Positions 15,051-23,228 of a DNA stretch of 27,317 bases are shown piece after piece (position 1 is the first letter of the stretch; each line of letters begins with the position of its first letter). The notes below the pieces were generated by a model. It did not search any database. It was not told where the DNA came from and was given only the letters and a program-made list of their open reading frames with translations. Made by a program: the position numbers and the translations under genes. Source of the DNA: Balneolaceae bacterium (GTDB lineage: Bacteria; Bacteroidota; Rhodothermia; Balneolales; Balneolaceae); assembly GCA_007126675.1 (NCBI GenBank), contig SLAU01000177.1, positions 1 to 27,317 on the forward strand, given 5' to 3'.

Positions 15051-17654
15051 ATGATTACCTTTTACGTTCTCGTATTTTATTTTACTTTTTTTTCGGTTGA
15101 TGGTATGGCTGTGCAGGGAGCGAACTCATCAACAGATTTGATCTCTGATCCGCCGGTATATGTGGATGAAAACGGGATCATGCGCAGTTCTGAAACCGAT
15201 GAGGAGCTTGCTTGGTTTGGAGTAAACTACTCGCCGCCATTTGCGCACAGTTATCGTGCTATGCACTTGCTTGGGTACGATCACAAAGAGGAGATGGATA
15301 AGGATATCTACCATTTTGCCCGGCTTGGGTTTAACGGGTTTCGGATCCATGTGTGGGACACCGAAATCAGTGATCATGACGGAAACTTGCTGCAAAACGA
15401 ACACCTGGATCTGTTTGATTACAAAATGTACAGGCTGAAGGAGCGCGGTATCAACGTAATTCTGACACCCTTCACGTTTTATGATAATGCCTATCCTGAT
15501 GGAGCCACTCCAACTCCGGGCTTTGCCAATTTTATTTCCAAGGAAGAGGCACCAAATCCTGAATACCGGGAGATCCTGAAACGATTTCTTGAGCAGTTTC
15601 TGACTCATGTAAACCCATACACCGGTTTGTCGTACCTGGATGATCCCAATGTAATTGCCGTGGAGATCGTAAATGAACCGCTTCACAGCGGGGACCTTGA
15701 TCCAGTTCGGGAATATGTAAACGAGCTTGCAAATCATATTCGTGATCTGGGCACCGAAAAGCCGGTATTCTACAACATTTCGGAAAGTCCGGCTGTGGCC
15801 GAAGCGGTAATGAACGCGGAAGTGGATGGGGTGACCTTCCAGTGGTATCCCGGCGGACTGGTAGGGGGGGAGACAATCAAACGAAATTACCTTCCCTATA
15901 TCGATGAATACACAATCCCGTTTGGCGATGAGGAAGCGATGCAGGATAAAGCGTTAATGGTGTATGAATTTGATTCTGCTGATCTTTCATACTCGTATGC
16001 CTATCCCGCCATGGCGCGCAGTTTCCGGGAAGCCGGTTTCCAGTGGGCTACACAGTTTGCGTACGACCCGCTGGCGATCGCGTTTGCCAACAGCGATTAC
16101 CCCACGCATTACCTCAATATGATCTATACACCGGATAAAGCGATCAGTATGCTGATTGCATCCGAAGTATTTCAGCGCTACCCGCTTCGTGCCGATTCCG
16201 GCCCGTTCCCGCAGAATAAAACGTTCGGGGATTTCAGGGTAAGTCATACCGAAAATCTTTCGGAGATGAATACCGCTGAGGCGTTCCTCCATTCAAATCA
16301 CACTAAAACCGATCCCGTTGATGCATCATCATTGACCCAAATTGCAGGTACAGGGAATTCACAGGTTGTTCAATATGATGGCACCGGTGCTTATTTTCTG
16401 GATAAACTGGAAGAGGGCGTTTGGCGGCTGGAGGTAATGCCGGATGTAATCCATGTGCGCGATCCTTTTGAACGTCCTGCTTTCGACAAGCATGTATCTG
16501 TGATCGAATGGCACGAACGCAATATGAGCATAAAGCTTCCCGGCATTGGTAACCGGTTTTCGCTGAATGGACTGAATGAAGGAAACGATCTGCAAAAGCA
16601 AACAACAAACGGTTCATTCACCATTACACCCGGCGCATACCTGCTTGTAAAAGAGGGACGAAGCCGGGGAAGCTGGAATGCTGACAGCCGGTTCAACAAT
16701 ATAAAAATCGGTGAATATGTGGCTATTGAGTCCACTTCGGAGAAAATTCAGATCCGTCATAAGCCGGTTCGGAATGTGGATGCAGACGAACCGCTTACCA
16801 TAAGGGCAACTGCGGCCGGACTTGCACCGGGTGATACGGTTCGTGTGATGGGCTATCCCTATGGGCAGCAGGGTTTCGATATTGTAATGGAAGAGAAATC
16901 AGCTTTTCAATATGAAGCGGAAATTCCTGCATACTATCTGCAGCCGGGGTTTATCTATTACTGGATTTCAGTAACCGGGAAAGATGGGCAGGTTACCTTT
17001 CCGGGCGGATATGAGGGCAGTCCCTATGCCTGGAATTATTACCACGATGATCGATGGGAAATACTGGCTGCAGGCAGTGAAACACCGGTTGAACTGTTTA
17101 ATGCCGGCACAGATTACAGTGATGTGAACTATGCATTTCGCACCTGGCAGCACAGTTACTATGAGCGTACACTTGTACCGGCATCAGAGCCGGACAGACT
17201 TGCAATACAGGTGAAAACCGGTCAGCTGCACGAAAGGCGTGATGAAGCACTCGGGTTTTCGGCCTATGTGGCAGGCAGCCTGAATGGAAGAACCGCTTCA
17301 GCCGCTAAAGCAGAAAACCTGGTTGTAAATGGGCGAAAACTGGATGGAAGCAGTGGCGACATCCGGGTAATCCTGAAATTAAAAGAAGCCACGTCGTTCA
17401 GTACGAGGCTGACACTTACCGACGACTTTGAGAGTCACACACTATCACTTCATGATTTTGAAAGGGATACCTTTATGCTGCTCCCCAGGCCTTATCCGGG
17501 TTTTATGGCATTTTGGTTTCAATCAGAAGAAATCAGTGAATTGAAGCCCGAAAATATTGAGGATATCCAGTTTTTGCTGGATTCTGATGGGCTTTCACTT
17601 GAAAATGAAGTTTCAGCAGGGTTTGAAATACAGTCAGTCTGGCTTAAAAATTAA
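15051..17654 (+). CDS. Exported clan GH-A glycoside hydrolase (GH5-like), multidomain
   Basis: 867 residues. A hydrophobic N-terminus (about 1-20) looks like a signal peptide but lacks the usual positive charges; a stop two codons upstream rules out an earlier start. The first 400 residues resemble a (beta/alpha)8 clan GH-A barrel. FRIHVWD is at 97-103, the acid/base Glu209 in VEIVNEP and the probable nucleophile Glu306 in MVYEFD. The rest (about 450-867) looks all-beta, with modules near 470-540, 560-680 and 690-867 that may bind carbohydrate; I cannot name them. There is no type IX sorting domain, so the protein may be periplasmic. A LacI-type operator lies upstream and a Na+/sugar symporter downstream. 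Cellulase-like or endo-glucanase activity is plausible; the exact GH family is not certain. Confidence 0.75.
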   Translation: MITFYVLVFYFTFFSVDGMAVQGANSSTDLISDPPVYVDENGIMRSSETDEELAWFGVNYSPPFAHSYRAMHLLGYDHKEEMDKDIYHFARLGFNGFRIHVWDTEISDHDGNLLQNEHLDLFDYKMYRLKERGINVILTPFTFYDNAYPDGATPTPGFANFISKEEAPNPEYREILKRFLEQFLTHVNPYTGLSYLDDPNVIAVEIVNEPLHSGDLDPVREYVNELANHIRDLGTEKPVFYNISESPAVAEAVMNAEVDGVTFQWYPGGLVGGETIKRNYLPYIDEYTIPFGDEEAMQDKALMVYEFDSADLSYSYAYPAMARSFREAGFQWATQFAYDPLAIAFANSDYPTHYLNMIYTPDKAISMLIASEVFQRYPLRADSGPFPQNKTFGDFRVSHTENLSEMNTAEAFLHSNHTKTDPVDASSLTQIAGTGNSQVVQYDGTGAYFLDKLEEGVWRLEVMPDVIHVRDPFERPAFDKHVSVIEWHERNMSIKLPGIGNRFSLNGLNEGNDLQKQTTNGSFTITPGAYLLVKEGRSRGSWNADSRFNNIKIGEYVAIESTSEKIQIRHKPVRNVDADEPLTIRATAAGLAPGDTVRVMGYPYGQQGFDIVMEEKSAFQYEAEIPAYYLQPGFIYYWISVTGKDGQVTFPGGYEGSPYAWNYYHDDRWEILAAGSETPVELFNAGTDYSDVNYAFRTWQHSYYERTLVPASEPDRLAIQVKTGQLHERRDEALGFSAYVAGSLNGRTASAAKAENLVVNGRKLDGSSGDIRVILKLKEATSFSTRLTLTDDFESHTLSLHDFERDTFMLLPRPYPGFMAFWFQSEEISELKPENIEDIQFLLDSDGLSLENEVSAGFEIQSVWLKN

Positions 17655-17681
17655 ATCACAATTGTTACAGATCACCATCTT

Positions 17682-17834
17682 ATGAATATCCGATCATTCA
17701 AACTTTTTACTCAACATAATGTTGCAATGGTCATGCTTTTCGCCCGACCGAGTTGCAGCCAACCTGCAAAGGCAGAATATGACCTCTTAAATCGTGAAAA
17801 AGTACGGGCAGGCTATGGATACTGCTGCATATAA
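17682..17834 (+). pseudogene. Possible remnant of a lipoprotein gene
   Basis: A 50-codon frame starts ATG and reads like a lipoprotein leader (FARPSCSQPAKAEYDL, Cys25), then ends in TGCTGCATATAA. Near the point where it loses sense, another frame stays open (about 17792-17908) and reads KKYGQAMDTAAYKSQIWNVE and on. A single frameshift would join the two. I do not recognise the product. It fills most of the 301-bp gap between the GH-A gene and the symporter, so a decayed gene here is plausible but unproven. Confidence 0.25.
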
Positions 17835-17958
17835 ATCACAAATCTGGAATGTTGAAATGAATATTGTAAAGGAAAATTTAAGATTTGAATATTTTGAATT
17901 ACATTAATTCCTTCGTCAATAAAATAATAGAATTGAAAACCCTTTAATATTATACTTG

Positions 17959-19596
17959 ATGGATTTCTCCTTACTTGATGCTGTTGTTTTTGTTGGATAT
18001 GCTCTTCTTATTGTGGGACTTGGTTTATGGGTATCACGCGAAAAAGAGGGCTATCAAAAAAATGCAGAAGATTATTTTTTGGCCAGCAAGGCACTTCCGT
18101 GGTGGGCGATTGGTGCATCACTGATTGCTGCAAATATTTCTGCTGAGCAAATTATCGGGATGTCTGGTTCCGGTTTTGCCGTTGGGCTTGCCATTGCGTC
18201 TTATGAGTGGATGGCGGCCGTTACTCTTATTATTGTCGGGAAATATTTTCTTCCGATTTTTATCAAAAAAGGGCTTTTTACGATTCCGGAATTTATCGAA
18301 TACCGGTTTAATACTACGCTCAAGACAATACTTGCAATTTTCTGGATAGCGCTTTTCGTTTTTGTTAATCTTACTACTGTAATGTATCTGGGCGCCCGTG
18401 CACTTGATACCATTATAGGGACAGGTGATGGCACTTATCTAATGCACGCATTATTAGGACTGGCATTTATTGCTGCTGCTTATTCTCTGTATGGCGGGCT
18501 GTCTGCTGTTGCATGGACAGATGTACTTCAGGTTGTTCTTCTTATAATTGGCGGAACAGTTACTACAATTGCTGCACTAAATCATGTAACACCGGAGGGA
18601 GGCATCTTAAACGGTATGGCTCACATATATGATGTGGCTGAAGAGAAGTTTACGATGATCCTGGATCGATCGAATCCGGAATTTGATAACTTACCCGGGA
18701 TTGGTGTACTGATAGGGGGATTGTGGGTTGCCAACCTCTATTACTGGGGATTTAACCAGTACATTATCCAGAGAACGCTGGCAGCCAAATCACTTGAAGA
18801 AGCTCAAAAAGGGATCATATTTGCCGGTTTTCTAAAGCTCATTATTCCTCTGATTGTTGTTATTCCTGGTATTATCGTTTATGTGCTTTATGTACAGCCT
18901 GAAGGAACAACGATTATCCCCGGTGTTGCTGATGTGTTTACAAATCCGGAAGGCGGCATTGTGTATGACAACGCATACCCCTGGCTGATCAGGGTATTCC
19001 TGACTCCCGGTTTTAAAGGACTGGTGGTAGCTGCGCTTGCGGCTGCAATCGTATCTTCACTGGCATCTATGCTTAATTCGATTGCCACCATCTTTACAAT
19101 GGATATTTATCGTCCATATTTCAACAAAAATGCAACAGATAAGCAGACGGTAAACACAGGCAGAATTACTGCTGCAGTAGCTCTTCTGATTGCAATTTTC
19201 ATGGCGCCTCAGCTCGCAAACGTTCCACAGGTATTTCAGTACATTCAGGAGTACACCGGCCTTGTGAGCCCCGGAATTTTGGCTGTGTTTTTAATGGGTC
19301 TTTTCTGGAAGAAGACAACCACACAAGGAGCTATTTACGGTGTGCTTGCGTCGATTGTAGTAGCTATTTTGTTGAAGATACCTGCTCTTGGTTTGCCATT
19401 CCTCGATCAAATGTTCTACACACTCATCATTACCATTGTAATTATTGCCGGTGTGAGTTTAACTACCAACCCGTATGATGAAGATCCGAAGGCGATTCAT
19501 ACAACAGCAGATATGTTCCACACCAGCCCTGCATTTAACATAGGTGCATATGTAATTTTGATAATTGTAGCTGTGATATATGCTGTATTCTGGTAA
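17959..19596 (+). CDS. Na+/sugar symporter of the SSS family, vSGLT-like
   Basis: 545 residues from the ATG at 17959; a TTG directly before it is an unlikely start. The protein follows the Vibrio Na+/galactose transporter vSGLT closely throughout. It has DYFLASKALPWWAIGASLIA, then AANISAEQ with Asn59, Glu63 and Gln64 at the positions of the vSGLT sugar ligands. NLYYWGFNQYIIQRTLAAK carries the gate tyrosine, and AAAIVSSLASMLNS the paired serines (366-367) of the sodium site. FQYIQEYTGLVSPGILAVF and the C-terminal helix are also conserved. About 14 membrane segments. Galactokinase starts 28 bp downstream, so galactose is the best guess; glucose is also possible because vSGLT-type carriers accept both. 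Confidence 0.93.
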   Translation: MDFSLLDAVVFVGYALLIVGLGLWVSREKEGYQKNAEDYFLASKALPWWAIGASLIAANISAEQIIGMSGSGFAVGLAIASYEWMAAVTLIIVGKYFLPIFIKKGLFTIPEFIEYRFNTTLKTILAIFWIALFVFVNLTTVMYLGARALDTIIGTGDGTYLMHALLGLAFIAAAYSLYGGLSAVAWTDVLQVVLLIIGGTVTTIAALNHVTPEGGILNGMAHIYDVAEEKFTMILDRSNPEFDNLPGIGVLIGGLWVANLYYWGFNQYIIQRTLAAKSLEEAQKGIIFAGFLKLIIPLIVVIPGIIVYVLYVQPEGTTIIPGVADVFTNPEGGIVYDNAYPWLIRVFLTPGFKGLVVAALAAAIVSSLASMLNSIATIFTMDIYRPYFNKNATDKQTVNTGRITAAVALLIAIFMAPQLANVPQVFQYIQEYTGLVSPGILAVFLMGLFWKKTTTQGAIYGVLASIVVAILLKIPALGLPFLDQMFYTLIITIVIIAGVSLTTNPYDEDPKAIHTTADMFHTSPAFNIGAYVILIIVAVIYAVFW

Positions 19597-19624
19597 TGAT
19601 CTAAATTTAATTTAAAGTTTGAAA

Positions 19625-20794
19625 ATGAACATTAGTGGTGAAGTTTTCGAGAGTCTGTTCAGAAAAGAGTTTAACTCTGATCCTGTACTCATTCATTCTC
19701 CCGGAAGGGTAAACCTGATTGGAGAGCATACCGATTATAACGACGGATTTGTGCTGCCGGCTGCTATCAACAAGCGGATTATACTGGCGATGGCGCCAAA
19801 CAGCCTCGGTAAAATCAGGATGTTTGCAGCAGACATGGAGGAGAAGCGGTATGAAACCGCCTTACAAACAGAGTTTAAAAAATCAGGGCTTCACTGGCCT
19901 GATTATATTCTTGGAGTTTCGGAGCACCTGCAGAAAAAGGGATATTCCATTGACGGTTTTGACCTCGTTTTCGGCGGGGATATCCCGATCGGCGCTGGGC
20001 TCTCCTCATCAGCTGCCCTGGAAGGGGGAGTAGTATTCGGCCTTGCGGAACTCTTCGGGCTGGAACTGAACCGGACTGAAATGGCAAAAATTGGTCAGCT
20101 TGCGGAGAACCACTTTGTGGGTGTTCAGTGCGGTATTATGGACCAGTTTGCCAACCTGCACGGGCAGGAGGGAAGCGTTATTAAACTGGATTGCCGTTCG
20201 CTTGAATTTGAGCACTACCCCTTTGATCGCGATGATCTCAGAATCCTGTTGTTTGATACAAAAGTTCGCCGCGAACTGGCTTCATCCGAATACAACATCC
20301 GCCGCCGGCAGTGCGAGGAGGGAGTTTCAATCCTGAAAGAGTTTGATCCCTCAATCAAAAACCTGCGGGATGTTTCGGACGACCTCCTCGAAAATCACAA
20401 AGAGAAACTTTCTGAAGTGGTATACAACCGCTGCCGCTATGTGCTGGATGAAAATAAGCGTGTATTAGATGCATGCACATACCTGCAGCAGGGAGATTTT
20501 AAACGGTTCGGAAAGCTAATGTACGGTTCACATTACGGTCTACGCGATCTCTACGAAGTAAGCTGCCGCGAGCTGGATATACTTGTGGATGCCACCGAAA
20601 GCCTGGATGCCGTTCTTGGTGCCCGAATGATGGGCGGTGGATTTGGTGGCTGCACCATCAACCTGGTACTCGAAGAAGAGGTCGGCAGTGTTGTGGAAAG
20701 TGTTAAAGCGTACTACAAAGAAAAACTGGGTAAAACAGTAGAACACCACGTAGCAAAAATTGCGCAGGGTGTTTCGGTTTTGGAAACGGCTTGA
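19625..20794 (+). CDS. galK: Galactokinase
   Basis: 389 residues from the ATG at 19625; the TTG two codons earlier is rejected. The three GHMP-kinase motifs are present: GRVNLIGEHTDYNDGFVLP (27-45, the galactokinase signature with Arg28, Glu34 and Asp37), the ATP-binding PIGAGLSSSAAL (121-132), and MMGGGFGGCTI near the C-terminus. Asp173 in CGIMDQ is the catalytic base. It makes galactose-1-phosphate from galactose and ATP in the cytosol. It is co-directional with the vSGLT-like symporter 28 bp upstream, forming an uptake-and-trap pair. No galT or galE is present in the window. The stop codon runs into a hairpin/terminator. Confidence 0.95.
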   Translation: MNISGEVFESLFRKEFNSDPVLIHSPGRVNLIGEHTDYNDGFVLPAAINKRIILAMAPNSLGKIRMFAADMEEKRYETALQTEFKKSGLHWPDYILGVSEHLQKKGYSIDGFDLVFGGDIPIGAGLSSSAALEGGVVFGLAELFGLELNRTEMAKIGQLAENHFVGVQCGIMDQFANLHGQEGSVIKLDCRSLEFEHYPFDRDDLRILLFDTKVRRELASSEYNIRRRQCEEGVSILKEFDPSIKNLRDVSDDLLENHKEKLSEVVYNRCRYVLDENKRVLDACTYLQQGDFKRFGKLMYGSHYGLRDLYEVSCRELDILVDATESLDAVLGARMMGGGFGGCTINLVLEEEVGSVVESVKAYYKEKLGKTVEHHVAKIAQGVSVLETA

Positions 20795-20845
20795 AAAAAG
20801 TCCCCCTTAGAAAGGGGGATATGAAAACGCGTCCAGCGTTTACAT
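20794..20845 (-). terminator. Hairpin terminator at the galK end, with a nested repeat
   Basis: TCCCCCTT (20801-20808) pairs with AAGGGGGA (20812-20819) around AGA. Read on the minus strand the stem is followed by CTTTTTT, so it terminates transcription coming from the kinase side, and its T run overlaps the galK stop codon. Next to it ATGAAAACGC and GCGTTTACAT (20821-20845) form a second stem with one mismatch, flanked on both sides by G5-6 AT. The pattern suggests one hairpin inserted in, or duplicated with, a repeat. Confidence 0.6.
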
Positions 20846-21022
20846 TGGGGGGATGACTCTCGGGCGTTGATAAATCTTCTCAACTTATTTCAAACTCAAG
20901 CCCACTTACCGTTATCCCCAGGCCCAGCTTCGCAGATACTGCCCCACTCGGGAGATTGTGATATTTTACCCTACCAATTTTATCACTGTGATAACTTTTA
21001 ATTGAAGAAACATTTTCAAGAG

Positions 21023-21092
21023 CTCCCCTCCTTGTCACACCGCTTTTTGGTGTGATAGGGAGGGGCCGGGGGTGGGTCCGAAAAGGCAGATA
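21023..21092. repeat. Dispersed G-rich repeat, copy 2, with a long hairpin
   Basis: CCCCTCC (21025-21031) and TCACACC (21035-21041) pair with GGTGTGA (21049-21055) and GGGAGGGG (21058-21065), an interrupted stem of about 14 bp. CGGGGGTGGGTCCGAAAAGG follows. The tail matches copy 1 at 409-438 almost base for base, while the loop region differs, so the ends are the conserved part of the element. Confidence 0.6.
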
Positions 21093-21156
21093 TCCGCATC
21101 ATGGCTCAAAACTCCAATTATTAAAGCAAGATTTTCAGAATCGAATAATTTCACAG

Positions 21157-21197
21157 CCCCTTCTCCGCCGGCTGGCGGATCCCTACGGTAAAAGGGG
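21157..21197. repeat. Palindromic repeat next to the kinase stop
   Basis: An inner perfect stem, TCCGCC GGCT GGCGGA (21164-21179), lies inside an outer pair CCCCTT/AAGGGG (21157-21162 and 21192-21197). The core resembles the hairpin at 162-185, so it is probably a third member of the dispersed repeats. It ends 12 bp past the kinase stop. Confidence 0.5.
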
Positions 21198-21209
21198 AAC
21201 TCTTCTTAA

Positions 21210-22298
21210 TCAAATTCCCTTAATCACCGCCTCACACTCATCAAACACATCTCCCATACTTTTCATCAGTCCAAACTGTGCGCGGCAGCGGTTAAGGTTT
21301 TGGCCGTGGTAGTGTGTTGTGTAATAGGTATCCCCGTTAAGGTAATCGGCCAGGAAGCGGATTCCCATCAGGTAGGCCATATATTGCGGACTCAGGGCGA
21401 GGAGAGAGCGTTCCTCATCTGTTAGCAGTACTGCGGTTTCTTCAAGGAATCCTTTTGCGATGGCGTGGAATAATGGCAGGCTGAATGCGGCATGCTTATC
21501 ATCTTCGCCGGCACGGTTTGCGGCACTGCGTACCAGGTCACCAAAATCATACAGCAGATATCCCGGCATTACCGTATCGAGATCCACAACGGCCGCTGCA
21601 CGGTTCTTCTCATCAAACAGGATGTTGTTCAGCTTGGTATCGTTATGGGTAACCCGCACCGGCAGCGGACTGCTTTCCGACAGTTCCGGGATCTTTCTCA
21701 TCGCACCGACCTGTTCTTTTGCGAACCGGATCTCTTCATCAACGTCAGAAACTCTTCCGGCTGCATCTGCTTCAATTACATCCATGAGCTGGCGATATCG
21801 AAGCTCAACGGAATGAAACCCGGGGATCACTTCATGCAGGGTTTCGGCAGGGAAATTGCTTAGCCCGGCAATAAAACTACCGTAGATTTTAGCTGCTTCG
21901 TATGCAACGGTCTCATCAGGTACCGTATCAAAACTGATTCCGGGTGTAATCCTGTGAAAAAGCCTCCAATCGTTGTTTTGATCATCGGTGTAGTAATACT
22001 CACCGGAGTTTGCAGCTACCGGTTCAGCTACATTGTAGATTTTACCATGCTCCGAATGCTGACGAAGGTGTTGGGTTACTCTCAGAATATTTTCCATCAC
22101 TTTATCGGTCTGCGGGAAAACCTGTTTATTAAATTCCTGCAGGATATACCCGGGATGCTGCTCCTCTTTCGTATCAATCAGCCAGGTTTGATGGATGTGT
22201 CCGGAGCCGAACCGTTTGGCATTGCGAAACCGGCCTTCTGTCCGGAATTGGTTGTAGATGTGATTGATTTTATGAATCTCTTCAGTCGTTACAGTCAT
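21210..22298 (-). CDS. NahK-like sugar kinase of the APH phosphotransferase family
   Basis: 362 residues from the ATG at 22298. The frame extends 11 codons further, but that part is hydrophobic and unlike the family. The aminoglycoside-phosphotransferase fold is clear: RVTHNDTKLNNILFD has the catalytic Asp220 and Asn225, and VVDLDTVMPG holds the metal-binding Asp239 and Asp241. HND.K.NN..FD together with VDLDTVMPG is typical of N-acetylhexosamine 1-kinase (NahK) relatives rather than antibiotic-resistance enzymes. Those enzymes phosphorylate the anomeric hydroxyl of free sugars. It is convergent with galK, so it may give a second cytosolic route to a sugar-1-phosphate. The actual sugar is unknown. 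Confidence 0.8.
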   Translation of the reverse strand: MTVTTEEIHKINHIYNQFRTEGRFRNAKRFGSGHIHQTWLIDTKEEQHPGYILQEFNKQVFPQTDKVMENILRVTQHLRQHSEHGKIYNVAEPVAANSGEYYYTDDQNNDWRLFHRITPGISFDTVPDETVAYEAAKIYGSFIAGLSNFPAETLHEVIPGFHSVELRYRQLMDVIEADAAGRVSDVDEEIRFAKEQVGAMRKIPELSESSPLPVRVTHNDTKLNNILFDEKNRAAAVVDLDTVMPGYLLYDFGDLVRSAANRAGEDDKHAAFSLPLFHAIAKGFLEETAVLLTDEERSLLALSPQYMAYLMGIRFLADYLNGDTYYTTHYHGQNLNRCRAQFGLMKSMGDVFDECEAVIKGI

Positions 22299-22367
22299 TC
22301 TCCATAATGATAAAACCATACAGAATATCAAAAATAAAATTTGTGTTGAAAGCGTTTTGATCGTAGC

Positions 22368-22408
22368 TTAAGTGGGAATTCCCACAAACCCACTTAAAGG
22401 TGGAATTC
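22368..22408. promoter_or_regulatory. Palindromic operator of the toxin-antitoxin pair
   Basis: GTGGGAATTCCCAC (22372-22385) is a perfect 14-bp palindrome. Overlapping it, TTAAGTGGG (22368-22376) and CCCACTTAA (22389-22397) form a perfect 9-bp inverted repeat, and GGTGGAATTC (22399-22408) repeats half of the first palindrome. It ends 60 bp before the antitoxin ATG, as expected for an autoregulatory site. Confidence 0.65.
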
Positions 22409-22468
22409 TTTTGTAAGTGTAGAATTACTGCAGAATTATGAGAATATAAATGACAGAAGGAGTACGAA

Positions 22469-22726
22469 ATGGCAGAAGTAATTAAGAAGTACGATGCAAA
22501 ACTGGATTCAAAAAAACGATTAACAATTCGGGGAGCAAGGACCGAATACTACCACGTTACTGAAAGAAAAGATGGTACAATTGAATTGAGTCCCCGAGAA
22601 CTGGTTCATCCGGACAAAATTTCTGAAAAGACCTTACAAATGATTGATAAAGCAGTTGAAAAGTTTAAAGATGGTGAAGTATCAGAACCGATTGACCTGG
22701 ATGAACTGGAAAAACTTCTCGACTAA
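22469..22726 (+). CDS. Putative antitoxin of a RelE/ParE-like pair
   Basis: 85 residues. The N-terminal part (KKYDAKLDSKKRLTIRGART to about residue 45) looks like a small beta-rich DNA-binding domain. The C-terminal half is helical and very acidic (VEKFKDGEVSEPIDLDELEK), the usual toxin-wrapping tail of an antitoxin. AAGGAG lies 7 bases before the ATG, the best ribosome site in the window. The toxin gene starts 14 bp after its stop and a palindromic operator lies upstream. I infer the role from this arrangement; I cannot name the antitoxin family with confidence. Confidence 0.7.
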   Translation: MAEVIKKYDAKLDSKKRLTIRGARTEYYHVTERKDGTIELSPRELVHPDKISEKTLQMIDKAVEKFKDGEVSEPIDLDELEKLLD

Positions 22727-22740
22727 ACCGGGAATTGAAC

Positions 22741-23109
22741 ATGTTTAAAATTCGAATGGGGATTCCCGAAATGAAAGAGTTTTGGGATGATCTGCTTGCA
22801 AGGAAAAAGAGCAACAGCCTGACTCCGGACGAAGAGGAATTATTAAAACGGTTAAGTAAAACATTAAAATTCTTAAGTGCCGACCCTAAACATCCGAGTT
22901 TGAAAACGCATGAAATTGAAGAACTGAGTAATAAGTATAAAATGAAAATATGGCAATCGTATCTTGACCAGGGCAAAACGGCACGCAGATTATTTTGGAA
23001 GTATGGGCCAAACCGCAGAGAGATTACAATTTTAGGAATAGAGCCGCACCCGGAGGATAAAAAAAGAGGTGCATACAAAAGAATTAAACTATCTGATTTA
23101 CCCGGTTAG
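22741..23109 (+). CDS. RelE/ParE-like toxin
   Basis: 122 residues from the ATG at 22741; a TTG two codons earlier is less likely. The second half has the compact RelE/ParE look: KIWQSYLDQGKTARRLFWKY, then REITILGIEPHPEDKKRGAY and KRIKLSDLP at the end. Basic and aromatic residues in these strands are where RelE-type enzymes bind mRNA at the ribosome. The first 60 residues form helices (FWDDLLARKKSNSLTPDEEE), longer than in RelE itself. It follows its putative antitoxin by 14 bp. Whether it cuts RNA or acts on gyrase cannot be told from sequence. Confidence 0.72.
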   Translation: MFKIRMGIPEMKEFWDDLLARKKSNSLTPDEEELLKRLSKTLKFLSADPKHPSLKTHEIEELSNKYKMKIWQSYLDQGKTARRLFWKYGPNRREITILGIEPHPEDKKRGAYKRIKLSDLPG

Positions 23110-23126
23110 CGTAGTATTTTATCTGT

Positions 23127-23213
23127 CTAACCAGCCAGTGCAAACAAAGCAATGCAAACCAGCAAAATCACTGAGATAATAATCACAACTCTTCGGATAT
23201 AGATATGCAGCAT
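23127..23213 (-). CDS. 28-residue single-pass membrane peptide
   Basis: A short open frame starting ATG at 23213, with AGAGGA 6 bases before it, and ending TAG. The peptide has a short basic start (HIYIRR) followed by an unbroken hydrophobic helix (VVIIISVILLVCIALFALAG), enough for exactly one membrane span. It begins 15 bp after the stop of the flavocytochrome gene on the same strand, so the two are almost certainly co-transcribed. Small hydrophobic subunits of this size accompany several heme-containing membrane enzymes, for example CydX with cytochrome bd. A role as accessory subunit is inference; no homologue is recognised. Confidence 0.55.
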   Translation of the reverse strand: MLHIYIRRVVIIISVILLVCIALFALAG

Positions 23214-23228
23214 GGTTATTCCTCTTTT

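Larger units (their letters stand above)
20795..21209. other. 415-bp repeat-rich gap between galK and the sugar kinase
   Basis: No gene is visible. Apart from the terminator and the two repeats listed separately, the middle part (about 20870-21000) is unremarkable AT-rich sequence. Convergent galK and kinase genes end here, a typical place for palindromic repeats to settle. Confidence 0.55.

Noticed and set aside
15129..15737. 202-codon minus-strand frame inside the GH-A gene
   Set aside because: It is antisense to a clear glycosidase with conserved motifs and shows no protein family features.
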